From contig NZ_AHMO02000008.1 of assembly GCF_000243715.2 (NCBI RefSeq), forward strand, positions 421,001 through 485,000: a stretch of DNA of 64,000 bases, read 5' to 3'. Below are positions 8,135 through 17,902 of this stretch, piece after piece; the stretch's first letter is position 1; the number at the start of each line of letters is the position of its first letter. The position numbers were made by a program, and so were the translations under genes. A model generated the notes under the pieces. That model was not told the origin of the DNA and made no database searches. It saw only the letters and a list, made by a program, of their open reading frames with translations. The DNA comes from Leptospira broomii serovar Hurstbridge str. 5399 (GTDB lineage: Bacteria > Spirochaetota > Leptospiria > Leptospirales > Leptospiraceae).

Positions 8135-11100
8135 TTAAGGACAACTGATGGTATTTCCCGGATTAGCGGCGTATGCTCCTTGAAATTGCAAGCCGGCGAA
8201 CAGGAACGGATACGTCTGCGTGCTCGGAATCGGTTGAGTCAAAAGTTTAATCTTATCCGTGGTCGTGTTAAGATTACAGACCTGGGTAGCATTCGAAGGA
8301 TTTGTCAACGTAGCTAAACTTGCCTTAGAAGGAAGAGGGATCTGACCTAAAATATTATTCACAAGAGGAATAATCAAAGATGGAATCAGCGGGCTAACAA
8401 CTGTCAGAACTCCCTGAGGATCGATTCCGAACGGATTATACTGAGTTCCTTCCAAAATATCCAGAGTGTAAGACATAGTAGAAGGATCGATAATCAAGCT
8501 GAGAGCGTTCAGATTGCTATAACCTGTAATACCGGACGGTTGAATAAAGGGCGTAAACTTAATGGTTCCAAGCGCCTTAAAACTCGCTCTTGCAGTATTG
8601 ATCAAATATTTAGGCCCGCTTGCAGGAACTCCGTAAATTCTCAATTCAAGATCCGTAAAATTCACTTCAAGCTGAGGGATCGCGGATCCTGAAGGCACTT
8701 GTTTAAGACTGCCGTTCGGCGCATGGATCGCCCAAAGATCGATTTCCACCCCGTCATTACCGTTTACCGTGATCGTTTGGCTTGAATTGGAAGGATTCAA
8801 GCCGGTCAAACTGGGGAAGCCCGGAGCCAGGATATTGATGATGGCCGATGCCTGTAATAACGTTTTCGTTAACTGAAATAACGCCCCGTTTCCCGCATAG
8901 GTTTGAATTTGGTTGATAAACGCAGCATTCAACGCTAAGTTAAACGCTCCGTTCTGCCAGAGACTATAAGCCGCTTGCGTCACGGTATCCGCGCTCAAGC
9001 CCAGTAACAATCCAGGAGTTGCATTGCTCTGGGAAAAAAGGTACGTCTTCGCGTTCTGAATCGCAGTAACTCCCGCCGCTCCGGTGGGCGCCGTACTTAC
9101 AAATCCGGTCGCAGCGTATTGGCCGTGATAATTCGGATTCGAAGATAGTAGTCGGCTACTCGGTTTTGCGACTAAAGCGATGTTCGCCGAAGCGACAATT
9201 CCTTTATTGGAACCCGATTGTTGCACGGCCGCATCTGAAGAAACTTGCAGCGAAAGAACTAAGGGGAAATTAGCCAAGGGTGCAGGAAGATAATTGGGAA
9301 GATCCAATTCCAACCCCGGGTTGTTCAAAGATTGAAGAACCGCATTCAAAGCATTGACGGACACGCGCTCTACGATATCCAATAAAAGCGATTGAGTGAT
9401 CGCCGGAGTAACTTGGGGAACCGCATTTGTAGCAATCATGTTCGTGATCGGCCCGAGGAAAGATCCGAGACCGCTAGTGGAAGCCTGGAGACTCATCGAA
9501 GCCGTATTCAAATTCTGCCACCAAGGAGAAACATAAAAGTTACCCGTAATCGGATCGTTCGGATCGAGAGGATAGACTCCGTTCGGAGATTTATTCGAAC
9601 TAGTATACCGATTGATTTGAACGTTGATGTTTCCGCTCGAATCGAACCAAGTCGTCGCCTTTGCTCTCGCAAGTCTCGGAGTATAAGGACCGCTTCCGTT
9701 TACAGTCGAATTAGTGGTAAAATAGAAATCCTGTCCGTTTCCGATTAAGCATGCTAAAACCGTGCAATCATGGGTTAACCCGATTACCGCCAAATCGATG
9801 ACGGAATACTCTCCGTAAATATCGATACCGATCGATCCATTACCTAAAACATAAAAGGAATCCGTAATATTGGTGGTTCCATCCGGCGCAGTCGGAGGGA
9901 TACTAATTCCTGGAATAAAGACGTCCAAATACATTGGCAGATTTCCAAGACCCAAAACGCTCGCAACCACGTTGAACGCTCCGCCATTCGGATCTCCTCC
10001 GCAATACCCGTCCCCATACTGACCTGAATTATCGCCATAGTTGCGGATATAAGTGATGGAACCTAAGTAGTAGTTGATACAACGAGACGATAAAGTAGCA
10101 GTACTATTCGTGGAAGGAGTTGACGCAAAATCGTTAAAGCTTTGGTTGGCTACCTTGAAATCGGCATGGGCAAACTTCTGCAGAATCTGACCAAACAAAG
10201 CCATCGATTGTGCCTGATCCATTACGGTAGTCGAGACGCCGGTAAGCAATCCATACGGATTTGGGTTTATCGGACCGTAGTTAAAAGAAAAATATCTGTT
10301 AAATATCTCTCCCGTAGCAGTGGTGATTTGATAATAGTAGGAATTCCCGCCAATAAATGCGTATAGCCCTGGAGTGGAACTTAACCTTGCATCTGCAATC
10401 AGGTCCAAATTGGACGCAACAGGACTAGACATCGAGCAAGTGCCGGTACATATCGTATACTGATCCGTCGAACCCATATGGTTCAGAGTGATCGACTGGA
10501 TCGGATTAGCGCCGCTGATGGGATTCGCAAAATTGCTGGTTACATAAAGATGGGCATTCGTCGGAAATGTAATATCTTTTCCGCTGGTGTTTCCCCAGCC
10601 TAACGCAACATTAGAATAAGCTCCGATAGTCGCCGCCGTATTGATAAAATAATCCGGTTCGGTAGTAAATTGGACTTGGTATGGAATCAGCGCCAATCCG
10701 CTGGAAGTAAGGGAATTTACGGTCAAAGTAAATGTATAAGTCATGTTAGGGGCTAATTCTCTGTACGGATCGAAGATCAGTCTGGTTCCCGAAGCCCAGT
10801 GAAAGACTCCGCCTTTACCCGGACCAGGCAGCGGATTGTTAAGCGAATCCACCAACGAAAAGTCCGATTGAACGGCAGCTTGGCTCATAGATTTTGAAAA
10901 TCGAATTTCCAAGCTTTTGTAGCGGTTTACGCCTTGAAAAGAACTCACGAACAAAATAGCGCTTGGTCCGTTGGCTCCGAAATTTGCGGGTAAAGAAGCG
11001 GGAGTATCCAAAGGCGAATACACACTTCCGCTGACTCCCTGCGGAAGACTTCCTCCCTGATCGGTAACTATACCGAACGAAGATAGCAGAGATGCAAACA

Positions 11101-11212
11101 TACCGCCCGAGCCCTTTTTGGAATCGGAACAGGATATTGTTAAAGTCCCTATAAGGAACAAGAACATTCCGAGGTTTTTGAAGCCGACTTTTTTTATATT
11201 GAAGCGTTCCAT
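8135..11212 (-). CDS. large lipoprotein with bacterial Ig-like domain
   Basis: A 1025-residue putative lipoprotein. A signal peptide ends at LTISC, with C28 the acylated cysteine, followed by a lysine/glycine-rich linker. Residues of about 83-187 look like an SbsA/Big_5 Ig-like domain: KSLEIRFSKSMSQ, FDPYRELAPNMTYTFTL and YQVQFTTEPD. The rest, about 840 residues, is Ser/Thr/Asn/Pro-rich and beta-like with no family I recognise. The ATG is preceded by GAGGGAAG. It is 20 bases downstream of another giant lipoprotein gene on the same strand, so the two are probably co-transcribed and may act together at the outer membrane. Function unknown. Confidence 0.8.
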   Translation of the reverse strand: MERFNIKKVGFKNLGMFLFLIGTLTISCSDSKKGSGGMFASLLSSFGIVTDQGGSLPQGVSGSVYSPLDTPASLPANFGANGPSAILFVSSFQGVNRYKSLEIRFSKSMSQAAVQSDFSLVDSLNNPLPGPGKGGVFHWASGTRLIFDPYRELAPNMTYTFTLTVNSLTSSGLALIPYQVQFTTEPDYFINTAATIGAYSNVALGWGNTSGKDITFPTNAHLYVTSNFANPISGANPIQSITLNHMGSTDQYTICTGTCSMSSPVASNLDLIADARLSSTPGLYAFIGGNSYYYQITTATGEIFNRYFSFNYGPINPNPYGLLTGVSTTVMDQAQSMALFGQILQKFAHADFKVANQSFNDFASTPSTNSTATLSSRCINYYLGSITYIRNYGDNSGQYGDGYCGGDPNGGAFNVVASVLGLGNLPMYLDVFIPGISIPPTAPDGTTNITDSFYVLGNGSIGIDIYGEYSVIDLAVIGLTHDCTVLACLIGNGQDFYFTTNSTVNGSGPYTPRLARAKATTWFDSSGNINVQINRYTSSNKSPNGVYPLDPNDPITGNFYVSPWWQNLNTASMSLQASTSGLGSFLGPITNMIATNAVPQVTPAITQSLLLDIVERVSVNALNAVLQSLNNPGLELDLPNYLPAPLANFPLVLSLQVSSDAAVQQSGSNKGIVASANIALVAKPSSRLLSSNPNYHGQYAATGFVSTAPTGAAGVTAIQNAKTYLFSQSNATPGLLLGLSADTVTQAAYSLWQNGAFNLALNAAFINQIQTYAGNGALFQLTKTLLQASAIINILAPGFPSLTGLNPSNSSQTITVNGNDGVEIDLWAIHAPNGSLKQVPSGSAIPQLEVNFTDLELRIYGVPASGPKYLINTARASFKALGTIKFTPFIQPSGITGYSNLNALSLIIDPSTMSYTLDILEGTQYNPFGIDPQGVLTVVSPLIPSLIIPLVNNILGQIPLPSKASLATLTNPSNATQVCNLNTTTDKIKLLTQPIPSTQTYPFLFAGLQFQGAYAANPGNTISCP

Positions 11213-11232
11213 ACTCTTCCCTCTTTAATCCA

Positions 11233-14200
11233 TCATCTCAAAGAAAACATTACATTCAAATCGTCGAAATAAGTCGACGTAGGTTGACCGGTATTCCAGT
11301 TATCATAAAAGTAATAACCTTCAGGACTGAACTTTCTTCCGTTTTGGTATATGTCCGCAAGCTCGCCGATCAAGGTCCCTGCGGAAAATAAGAACGACGT
11401 ATTGTCGTATGCCTGGGTCTGAATCAATTGCGAATTTAATAAATTTTCAAAGTCTTGAAACAGATCCGTGACCGCAAAATTCGGATTCATAAATGCGTTG
11501 GTTTCAAGATACGAGAAAAACGCTCCTGGGACGGCCAAATAGTATCCGGTTCCGTACAAATTTTTACCGTACGGTGCGATTGCGGTCAAAACCGGCGGCA
11601 AACTTTGAGTCAATAAGTTTGTGATAGTATAGGTTCCGGTATGATTCGGATGGTTAACTAGGGACGCTAAAAGATCCAAAGTATTCTGGATATCAGCGTA
11701 CGATGGTTGTATATTGATGAGCATATCCAGAAGAAAATCCAGGGATTTAACGACCGACCAGCCGGACGAGCTCGACATATAGTCTCTGATATTGCTCGCA
11801 AAATTACTCACATCGTCCCATGTGGAATCGTAAATATTAGCCGATCTCGGAGCGAAGTATGTGGAGCCTCCTCCGCAAACAAATGTCGGATCCGGATTAC
11901 AGAATAATTGTGGGTTCGGATATTCCACGATATGATCGCGGAACCAATAAATTACTCCGCCTTGTATATCGAATTTTGTCGGGCAGAGAGTTTGGAACGA
12001 TGTATCGTCGGTGGCACCTGCGCACTCGGAAATCAAAAGCGTCTCTCCCATAATATTCTCTAATGCGGGAGCGATTAAAGCAAAGGAATCGGCATGCGAA
12101 GCGTCGCCCAGTTGAGCCAAGAATTGCGCTAAACCCGAAACCAATCTAGTTTTGCTAATTAAGTTCAGCATCCCGTCCTGAAAGCGTCTCGTATTCTCGG
12201 TCAGAATACTTAGAAAAGAACGGAATGTATCGTCCGGTTGATAATCGGATACTCCGCCGCTCGGGTTTCTCAATCCGTATGCGATACCGTTCATACGAAT
12301 TTGATAGATTGAGGGAGGAGTCGGATTGGTCACGGCTCCGCCAGTCGTATCCGGCCCGTAAAATGCGTACGGACGGGAAAGAAGCTCCGCTAATCTGGAT
12401 AAAATCGAGACCGGATTCTGAGGAGTTGCGGTAGTTTGACCGCTAACTCTATCTAACACTGATTTTGCTAATGCTGCCACAAACGGAGTAAATCGATTTC
12501 TATACGGCCAATATACCGTGTCGTTCGCATTGAATAAATCGGGAGTCACTGGCGCAGGCGAAGTAGTCGCCGTGTTAATGGAAGAACTCGTGTCCGTGCT
12601 AGCGGCAGGTAAAAAGCCTAATAGCTGTAGAACATAACCGTTTTGGGAAATGACCGGCGGGATCAAACCGTAGCTAATCGTAGGTTGAGGAACCAAAAGA
12701 GACCATAAAGCGGAATAAACGACGGTGGGTCCCATATTACCGCTGCTCGCAGGAACTCCTGTGCCATCGGCTCCGTATCCCCACCCTTCTACCAACATCG
12801 CGGAGTCGCCCGGAACGGATGAAAAATATTGCAAATCTTGATGAACTGCGCTGTAAACTTTCAGCATTTTAGTCGTATCAGGCGAATTCCCGGTCGTGCT
12901 TCTCCATTGACCATTATAATTTCCGCATGTACCTGAAGATGCAGTCGCAAGCGGACCGCAATTTGCGTTTAGATTCAACATTCCGACTAGACCGTTTCCT
13001 ACGGCGGTCACGAATAAGGCTTCTGCAAACGCTACGGTAGCGGCAAGTTTAGCGCGAACCGGAAGAACTACGACAAATCGTTTTTCGTATAAAAGCCATT
13101 GTAGATTTTTGTAAAATGCTTCTTCATCCGAAGAAACTCCTCTCTGCACGTCCGTCTTCGCGATTTCAGGTATCGTATATTGACCTGCTCCGGCCGTCCC
13201 GTTAGGAGTCGCACATGTTGTCGCAGAGTTGTATCCTCCGAGAGAAATACATTTATTGGTGGAATTCGGATTAAGTTGGATATCGTACCTATGCGTCTTC
13301 CAAGTGGGTTTATAATTGTTCTCGCTTAAATCGGAATTTCTCGCGATGGATCCGTCGGGAGAAAGGTAATTTCCGGCCCCGTCCCTACGATTCACGTTAT
13401 AATAAGGACCGTATCCTTTATAAGTTACCTTGACTAGCCAGTCGAGCATCCAGGGCAAAGTTTTGTTAAAAACTTTATCGTAAGGGCCGGCGCTGGCGGA
13501 TAAATCGATTGGATTGGTGCTCGGAACTTGGGTAGCTCCGCGGGACGCGTCTTCCATTAAGGATAGAACCCGCGAATTCATTCCGATTTGATAAACGACT
13601 CCGTCCCGATAAACGTTATTGCTCGTCCGGCTTTGCTCGGAAATATTCTTAAAGTTGAATGAATCCGACGAAGATATGACGGACATCATCGCGAACAATC
13701 CGTCCCCAAGTGTGATCTCCCCGCCGGTCATACCCGTAATCCAGTCATTGGTCGTAACCGACGGATTCCATGTATATCCGTAATTATCCGCCAGATATAG
13801 GATGAGAAAGAGCGTCTCTAATGCGGAAACTGTCCCGCTATTCGCATTATAAGCCCGGTCGAATCCGTTACCATCCACCCGAATTAAATTACCCAAGGAC
13901 TGCTCGATGGGTCCCGCTCCTGACGGGGAAGAAGACAAAAGACTAGTCGGAAATCCCAGGGCATTTAAATTTGTGGCGGAATCTTTTAAGAAATCGATGC
14001 CGCTATATCCCGCGCCTAGAGCGGGATTTTTAGATGGGACGACTAAATCCCTTACGACTTGGAAAAAATCGGTAAACAAAACGCCCAACTCGGAAGAATG
14101 CAATGTTCCCCCCGGAGCGTTATACGCCGCGTTCGTACTGTAAGTGGTCGATTGTCCCGGAACCGCTACCGTGAAATACTTCACTAAATTTAGAATCAAT

Positions 14201-15027
14201 TGTTTAAGAGTCGTTGCAGGTGAAGTCTGATTCATGAATCCGGCTTGGAAATTCATCATATCACCGAGGCCGTATACGATATTGATAAATCCGTTCTTTA
14301 AGCCGTGAGTTGGATCATTGATTGCAGACGGGGCAAAAAATCCGTTCATCAATCCTTGAACTCCGGAACGAAAATTCGCGTTCGCAGTCAAGGCCTTGTA
14401 AAGAAAATCCTCCGCTTTCTGCAGAAAGTTTACCGTGGTTTGTTTTTTTAGATCGTTTGCCGTAGTTGTAATGGACTGCTGGATCTGAAGATTCGAGTTG
14501 GAATTGTATTCGTCCAGTAGAGCCTGAGCGCTAATCGGAATCAAATTACGAACAACCGGGGAAGGGTAATGGCGAATTTTTTCGATAATCGGTTGAACGG
14601 CATTGTACGCAGCAGGATTATTCGTTTGAATTTTATTGATTAAATCAGCTCCTCCGGATGCTAATGTCTGCATTGCCGGACGACTTTGTATCATCATCGC
14701 TTCAGCAGCGCGTAACGTCCCCAAATTATCGGGTTGAGGAGCTTTTGCAAGCGAATCGCCTAACGCCTTATTGAATCCGACAGGATCTAAATTTGTAAAA
14801 AAACTTTTAACGACAGGGAAAGGATTTAGGAAAGTAAAGAGGGATACACCGGTATACGCGGTGGTGTTATCATAAAACTTTGCGATCCCGTTCTTCTCAG
14901 TACCGGAATGCGAACATGCTCCGAATAAGGCGAATATAAGCGAAAAAATAAGGAGAAAGCCGGATAATTTCGTCGAAATCGCCTGGGCGTTCCTGCGGTA
15001 TCCTAGTAAACTTCTTCGCATTTTCAT
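11233..15027 (-). CDS. very large lipoprotein of unknown function
   Basis: About 1264 residues from the ATG at 15027, which has GGAG nine bases upstream. Upstream in-frame starts TTG (15042) and ATG (15033) are less well placed. The signal segment LLIFSLIFALFGAC ends in a lipobox with C38. The mature protein has long helical stretches (for example FRSFLSILTENTRRFQDGML and SGLAQFLAQLGD) separated by Asn/Gly/Ser-rich loops. I do not recognise a domain. It precedes the Ig-domain lipoprotein by 20 bases, so they likely form a two-gene operon. Size, export and pairing suggest a cell-surface assembly, which is inference. Confidence 0.75.
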   Translation of the reverse strand: MKMRRSLLGYRRNAQAISTKLSGFLLIFSLIFALFGACSHSGTEKNGIAKFYDNTTAYTGVSLFTFLNPFPVVKSFFTNLDPVGFNKALGDSLAKAPQPDNLGTLRAAEAMMIQSRPAMQTLASGGADLINKIQTNNPAAYNAVQPIIEKIRHYPSPVVRNLIPISAQALLDEYNSNSNLQIQQSITTTANDLKKQTTVNFLQKAEDFLYKALTANANFRSGVQGLMNGFFAPSAINDPTHGLKNGFINIVYGLGDMMNFQAGFMNQTSPATTLKQLILNLVKYFTVAVPGQSTTYSTNAAYNAPGGTLHSSELGVLFTDFFQVVRDLVVPSKNPALGAGYSGIDFLKDSATNLNALGFPTSLLSSSPSGAGPIEQSLGNLIRVDGNGFDRAYNANSGTVSALETLFLILYLADNYGYTWNPSVTTNDWITGMTGGEITLGDGLFAMMSVISSSDSFNFKNISEQSRTSNNVYRDGVVYQIGMNSRVLSLMEDASRGATQVPSTNPIDLSASAGPYDKVFNKTLPWMLDWLVKVTYKGYGPYYNVNRRDGAGNYLSPDGSIARNSDLSENNYKPTWKTHRYDIQLNPNSTNKCISLGGYNSATTCATPNGTAGAGQYTIPEIAKTDVQRGVSSDEEAFYKNLQWLLYEKRFVVVLPVRAKLAATVAFAEALFVTAVGNGLVGMLNLNANCGPLATASSGTCGNYNGQWRSTTGNSPDTTKMLKVYSAVHQDLQYFSSVPGDSAMLVEGWGYGADGTGVPASSGNMGPTVVYSALWSLLVPQPTISYGLIPPVISQNGYVLQLLGFLPAASTDTSSSINTATTSPAPVTPDLFNANDTVYWPYRNRFTPFVAALAKSVLDRVSGQTTATPQNPVSILSRLAELLSRPYAFYGPDTTGGAVTNPTPPSIYQIRMNGIAYGLRNPSGGVSDYQPDDTFRSFLSILTENTRRFQDGMLNLISKTRLVSGLAQFLAQLGDASHADSFALIAPALENIMGETLLISECAGATDDTSFQTLCPTKFDIQGGVIYWFRDHIVEYPNPQLFCNPDPTFVCGGGSTYFAPRSANIYDSTWDDVSNFASNIRDYMSSSSGWSVVKSLDFLLDMLINIQPSYADIQNTLDLLASLVNHPNHTGTYTITNLLTQSLPPVLTAIAPYGKNLYGTGYYLAVPGAFFSYLETNAFMNPNFAVTDLFQDFENLLNSQLIQTQAYDNTSFLFSAGTLIGELADIYQNGRKFSPEGYYFYDNWNTGQPTSTYFDDLNVMFSLR

Positions 15028-15444
15028 CCCCATAGTCTCCAATTAGAAACCAATTCGCTTTATCGAACAATCGTTATTGAAAAAACTCCGATCGTTACTG
15101 CTTATACAACTTAGATCGAAATTATTCAAATCTTTTTTTTATATCAATCGTTCGAATCGTGTATCAGTCGCTATACTGGTACACATTACAACTGTCTACA
15201 CAACGATTTTTTTCATCATTTTCACGAATTTTTTATCGAACGAACGTTTTTTTATTAGTTTTTTAAGGTTTCAAATATCCCAATTATTTTCGCATTTTCT
15301 TACTTATGAGGGACTTTCTTTCGTCTTAATGAAAATATAAATGTAATAATTTATTTCCAAATGTGGCCCTTAAGTACTGTTTATGATTTCCTATAAAACA
15401 GTCTTGGAAACGAAGGTTTACTAATTTTAAATAGCGCTCGATAT
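15028..15444. other. long AT-rich leader or intergenic region
   Basis: About 420 bases upstream of the giant-lipoprotein operon. The sequence is AT-rich with long T runs and holds no convincing gene. An 87-codon frame at 15077-15340 has a TTG start, no ribosome-binding site and T-driven composition, so it is not credible. The promoter of the lipoprotein operon must lie here, but I cannot place it with confidence. Confidence 0.45.
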
Positions 15445-15476
15445 AAAAAAACCGCCCTATTTTAAAGAGCGGTTTT
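15445..15476 (-). terminator. Rho-independent terminator after the TMEM43 gene
   Basis: AAAACCGC (15448-15455) and GCGGTTTT (15469-15476) form a perfect 8-bp stem. On the minus strand the stem is followed by a seven-base T run, a canonical terminator 30 bases after the TMEM43-family stop. The A/T-flanked stem could also work in the other direction. Confidence 0.85.
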
Positions 15477-15504
15477 CTTGAGCAAAGCCTTAATCTAACA
15501 AAGA

Positions 15505-16599
15505 TTAGGCCGGCTTTGCCTGCCTCTTCTTATAGAATCCGTATCCGATCGCCACAAGTCCTAGTAACAACCAAATATACCAAAACTTTACGAGTAGAAT
15601 CGTTATGGCAGTGACTACGAACGCAACGATCCCGAGTACGAAAGAAATTGCCATCTTTCCGAATTCCCCGATGAGAGGAATGAAACTTAATAAAGCCGTC
15701 AAAGGCCCGACAAGCAGATTCAAACTCACCCAAATAAGTACGAAACTGACTCCTCGTCCGATCCATCTCATCATCTTATCGTCGTTCGCTATGTCTTTCA
15801 TCGTTTTTTGAAAGTCACCCACGGATGCATTTAAGAATAGATTATCTTCTTTACTCTTAAACTTTCCGATAGAATGGCCGGACACCGCGCCGACAAACGT
15901 CATGCTTTCCGTCGGAACGGAACGAACTTCGACGCTCACCCGTTCACAACCCTCCAGTTCATCCTTCGAGCATTTCTCATTCAGATATACATATTCGTCT
16001 TTTAGAATTCCCTTGGTAAGGTGCGAGGCTTCCGGCACGACGGAAGGTACTTCACTAGTGTAATCGACTTCCTTTAAATTTACTGAATATGCTTTCCCGT
16101 CTTCTCCCTTTACCTTTCCGCCGGTAGCGAAAGTTTCCACTGTAGCATGACTCGCTTGATAGAACGGTTTTGATTTACATCCTGCAAGTTCGAAATTTCT
16201 GGGGTTTTTAGGCGAGGAAGTCCATTCTAATTTACAAGTGCGCACTTTCTTTTTGCTTGTACCGCTTCCTTCTTCTTTCACTTCTTCCGTCCATGCAAAA
16301 ACTTCTGGAGTCTGCGAATAAGAGATATAATGACCCGATCTAACGAATTCTCCGCCGAGAGAATCCGCCGTCAAAGTTCCGGTAACATAGGAAGGTAATC
16401 CTGCCTGTGCCTGGGCGGCAGGTACCGCGCCTTTGAGTGCTGCACTCGCCTGTTCGCAAGTCTCAATTTGGTAGATGAGAAATAGAGAAGCGGGAAACAA
16501 TACGATCCCGGTGAGAATCCCTTTGAACGAATCTCCGAGTTGGCCGAATATGCCGATATCTTCCGAAGAGGACATCCCGTCCGAACTTTCAAGTGCCAT
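15505..16599 (-). CDS. TMEM43-family membrane protein
   Basis: A 364-residue membrane protein of the TMEM43/LUMA family (DUF1625). One hydrophobic segment lies near residues 26-45, followed by a large soluble domain with motifs such as SGHYISYSQTPEVFAWTEEV. Three more segments are packed at about 285-355 (FVLIWVSLNLLVGPLTALLS, GKMAISFVLGIVAFVVTAIT, WYIWLLLGLVAIGYGF). The C-terminal tail is basic. The ATG has AGGAG upstream. In eukaryotes the family is found in the nuclear envelope/ER; the bacterial members are of unknown function. It stands alone between two terminators. Confidence 0.82.
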   Translation of the reverse strand: MALESSDGMSSSEDIGIFGQLGDSFKGILTGIVLFPASLFLIYQIETCEQASAALKGAVPAAQAQAGLPSYVTGTLTADSLGGEFVRSGHYISYSQTPEVFAWTEEVKEEGSGTSKKKVRTCKLEWTSSPKNPRNFELAGCKSKPFYQASHATVETFATGGKVKGEDGKAYSVNLKEVDYTSEVPSVVPEASHLTKGILKDEYVYLNEKCSKDELEGCERVSVEVRSVPTESMTFVGAVSGHSIGKFKSKEDNLFLNASVGDFQKTMKDIANDDKMMRWIGRGVSFVLIWVSLNLLVGPLTALLSFIPLIGEFGKMAISFVLGIVAFVVTAITILLVKFWYIWLLLGLVAIGYGFYKKRQAKPA

Positions 16600-16690
16600 A
16601 ATACTTTCTCCTAAAAAAGGGCTAAAAAGCGAAATCGCATCTTAATACTTTCTAAAGAACTTAGGCAATTTATTTTTTCCAAAGAGAAAT

Positions 16691-16736
16691 AGAAAAATAT
16701 TATTTTTCTAATTAAAACAATCGTGTAAAAACGATT
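16691..16736 (-). terminator. double hairpin terminator after trpC
   Basis: AATCGT/ACGATT (16719-16724 and 16731-16736) forms a stem overlapping the trpC stop codon and is followed on the minus strand by GTTTTAATT. A second perfect stem, AGAAAAAT/ATTTTTCT, is at 16691-16709. Together they probably end the STAS-trpC unit. Confidence 0.55.
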
Positions 16737-17485
16737 TAAAATAGTTCCAACCACGCGGTTCGAATATCGGGCCTTTCCATAAAATAGGTTCCGATCAGAG
16801 CGGCATCCACGTACGGCCTAAATGCATCCAAATCCTGCTTACTTTTTATTCCCGATTCTCCAACTTTTACTATATTAGGAGAAAGTTTATTCGCAATATT
16901 AGGAACTAGATCTTGATGAATCGAAAAATCATCCAAATCCCTGGTATTGATTCCTACGATATTCGCACCTGCATCTCTCGCGATTTCCGCCTCTTCTTCC
17001 GTATGAATTTCCGTAAGGACATCCATTCCAAACCTTCGCGCAGCCAGAATAAGGTTTTTGAGCTTCTCAGGAGTCAAAATTCTTACGATTAAAAGTATCG
17101 CACCGGCTCCGTATTCTCTCGCTTCGACTACTTGTCTCTCATCTATTATAAAATCTTTACGTAAAACCGGTACATTTACTTTTTCAGATACCTGCCGTAG
17201 ATTCTCCAAAGAACCGCCGAAGTAATCGGCATCGGTCAGTACAGAAATTCCCGAGGCTCCGCATTCTTCGTAGGTTTTCGCAATTTGGACCGGCTCATAA
17301 GCATCCCGAATCGTTCCCGCAGACGGGCTTTTCCGTTTACATTCGGCGATGATGGAAAATTTTCGCGAGCGGAGGGACTGCCATAGACCGGGCCCGGCGT
17401 AATTTGCCGGAGAGTATTCGGGAATCGACTCCAATTCCTTTTTTTTTGTCTCGAGGATATCTCGTAAAACTCTATGTAACCCCAT
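16736..17485 (-). CDS. trpC: indole-3-glycerol phosphate synthase
   Basis: A 249-residue TIM-barrel enzyme that closes the indole ring from CdRP in tryptophan synthesis. Signature motifs are [13 protein letters not shown] (catalytic lysine), [27 protein letters not shown] and VGESGIKS. The length is standard for a monofunctional TrpC. It starts four bases after the stop of an anti-sigma-antagonist gene, so the two are likely co-transcribed. No other trp gene is in the window, so the pathway genes are dispersed. Confidence 0.97.
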   Translation of the reverse strand: MGLHRVLRDILETKKKELESIPEYSPANYAGPGLWQSLRSRKFSIIAECKRKSPSAGTIRDAYEPVQIAKTYEECGASGISVLTDADYFGGSLENLRQVSEKVNVPVLRKDFIIDERQVVEAREYGAGAILLIVRILTPEKLKNLILAARRFGMDVLTEIHTEEEAEIARDAGANIVGINTRDLDDFSIHQDLVPNIANKLSPNIVKVGESGIKSKQDLDAFRPYVDAALIGTYFMERPDIRTAWLELF

Positions 17486-17489
17486 CCAA

Positions 17490-17828
17490 TTAGCTGCGGA
17501 ACGACTTTAGAGCTTCATCCTCCGTCTCCCGAATATCGAAGAGAGAAGTAAGTTCAATTACATCAAAAATTCTTTTTACTGCGGGTTTGATTCCGCAAAT
17601 TTTTAGGGCGCCTTCCTTTGCATTCAACTTCCTAAGAGTCGAGATACAAGCCCTAAATCCGGAAGACGACATATAGTCGACGTCTTGCATATTCAAGATG
17701 ACTCTTGTGTGTCCTTGGTTGTCGATGAGATCGTTGAGATTTTCTTCGACCTCGTTGGCGATGGAGACGTCTAAACGCCCCTTGAGGTAAACAATGAGAA
17801 CTCCGTCCTGTACCTTATGATCCAGCAA
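17490..17828 (-). CDS. STAS-domain anti-sigma factor antagonist
   Basis: A 112-residue single STAS domain of the SpoIIAA/RsbV type. The phosphorylatable serine lies in [11 protein letters not shown] (S54-S56). RVILNMQDV is the strand preceding it. Such proteins bind an anti-sigma or switch kinase when unphosphorylated, and SpoIIE/RsbU-type phosphatases reset them. A PAS/GAF/SpoIIE phosphatase is encoded at 55.5-57.3 kb, but nothing in the sequence links the two. It is followed at four bases by trpC, an operon partner with no obvious functional relation. Confidence 0.92.
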   Translation of the reverse strand: MLDHKVQDGVLIVYLKGRLDVSIANEVEENLNDLIDNQGHTRVILNMQDVDYMSSSGFRACISTLRKLNAKEGALKICGIKPAVKRIFDVIELTSLFDIRETEDEALKSFRS

Positions 17829-17902
17829 GGGAACCTACCCTAAGCGATAAATTAGAGACAATTCTAGGTCCGAAAAATAGCCTGTCAACCAAGTTCCCCC
17901 AT

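Noticed and set aside
15077..15340. 87-codon plus-strand open frame
   Set aside because: TTG start, no ribosome-binding site, phenylalanine/isoleucine bias from T-rich DNA; probably untranslated.
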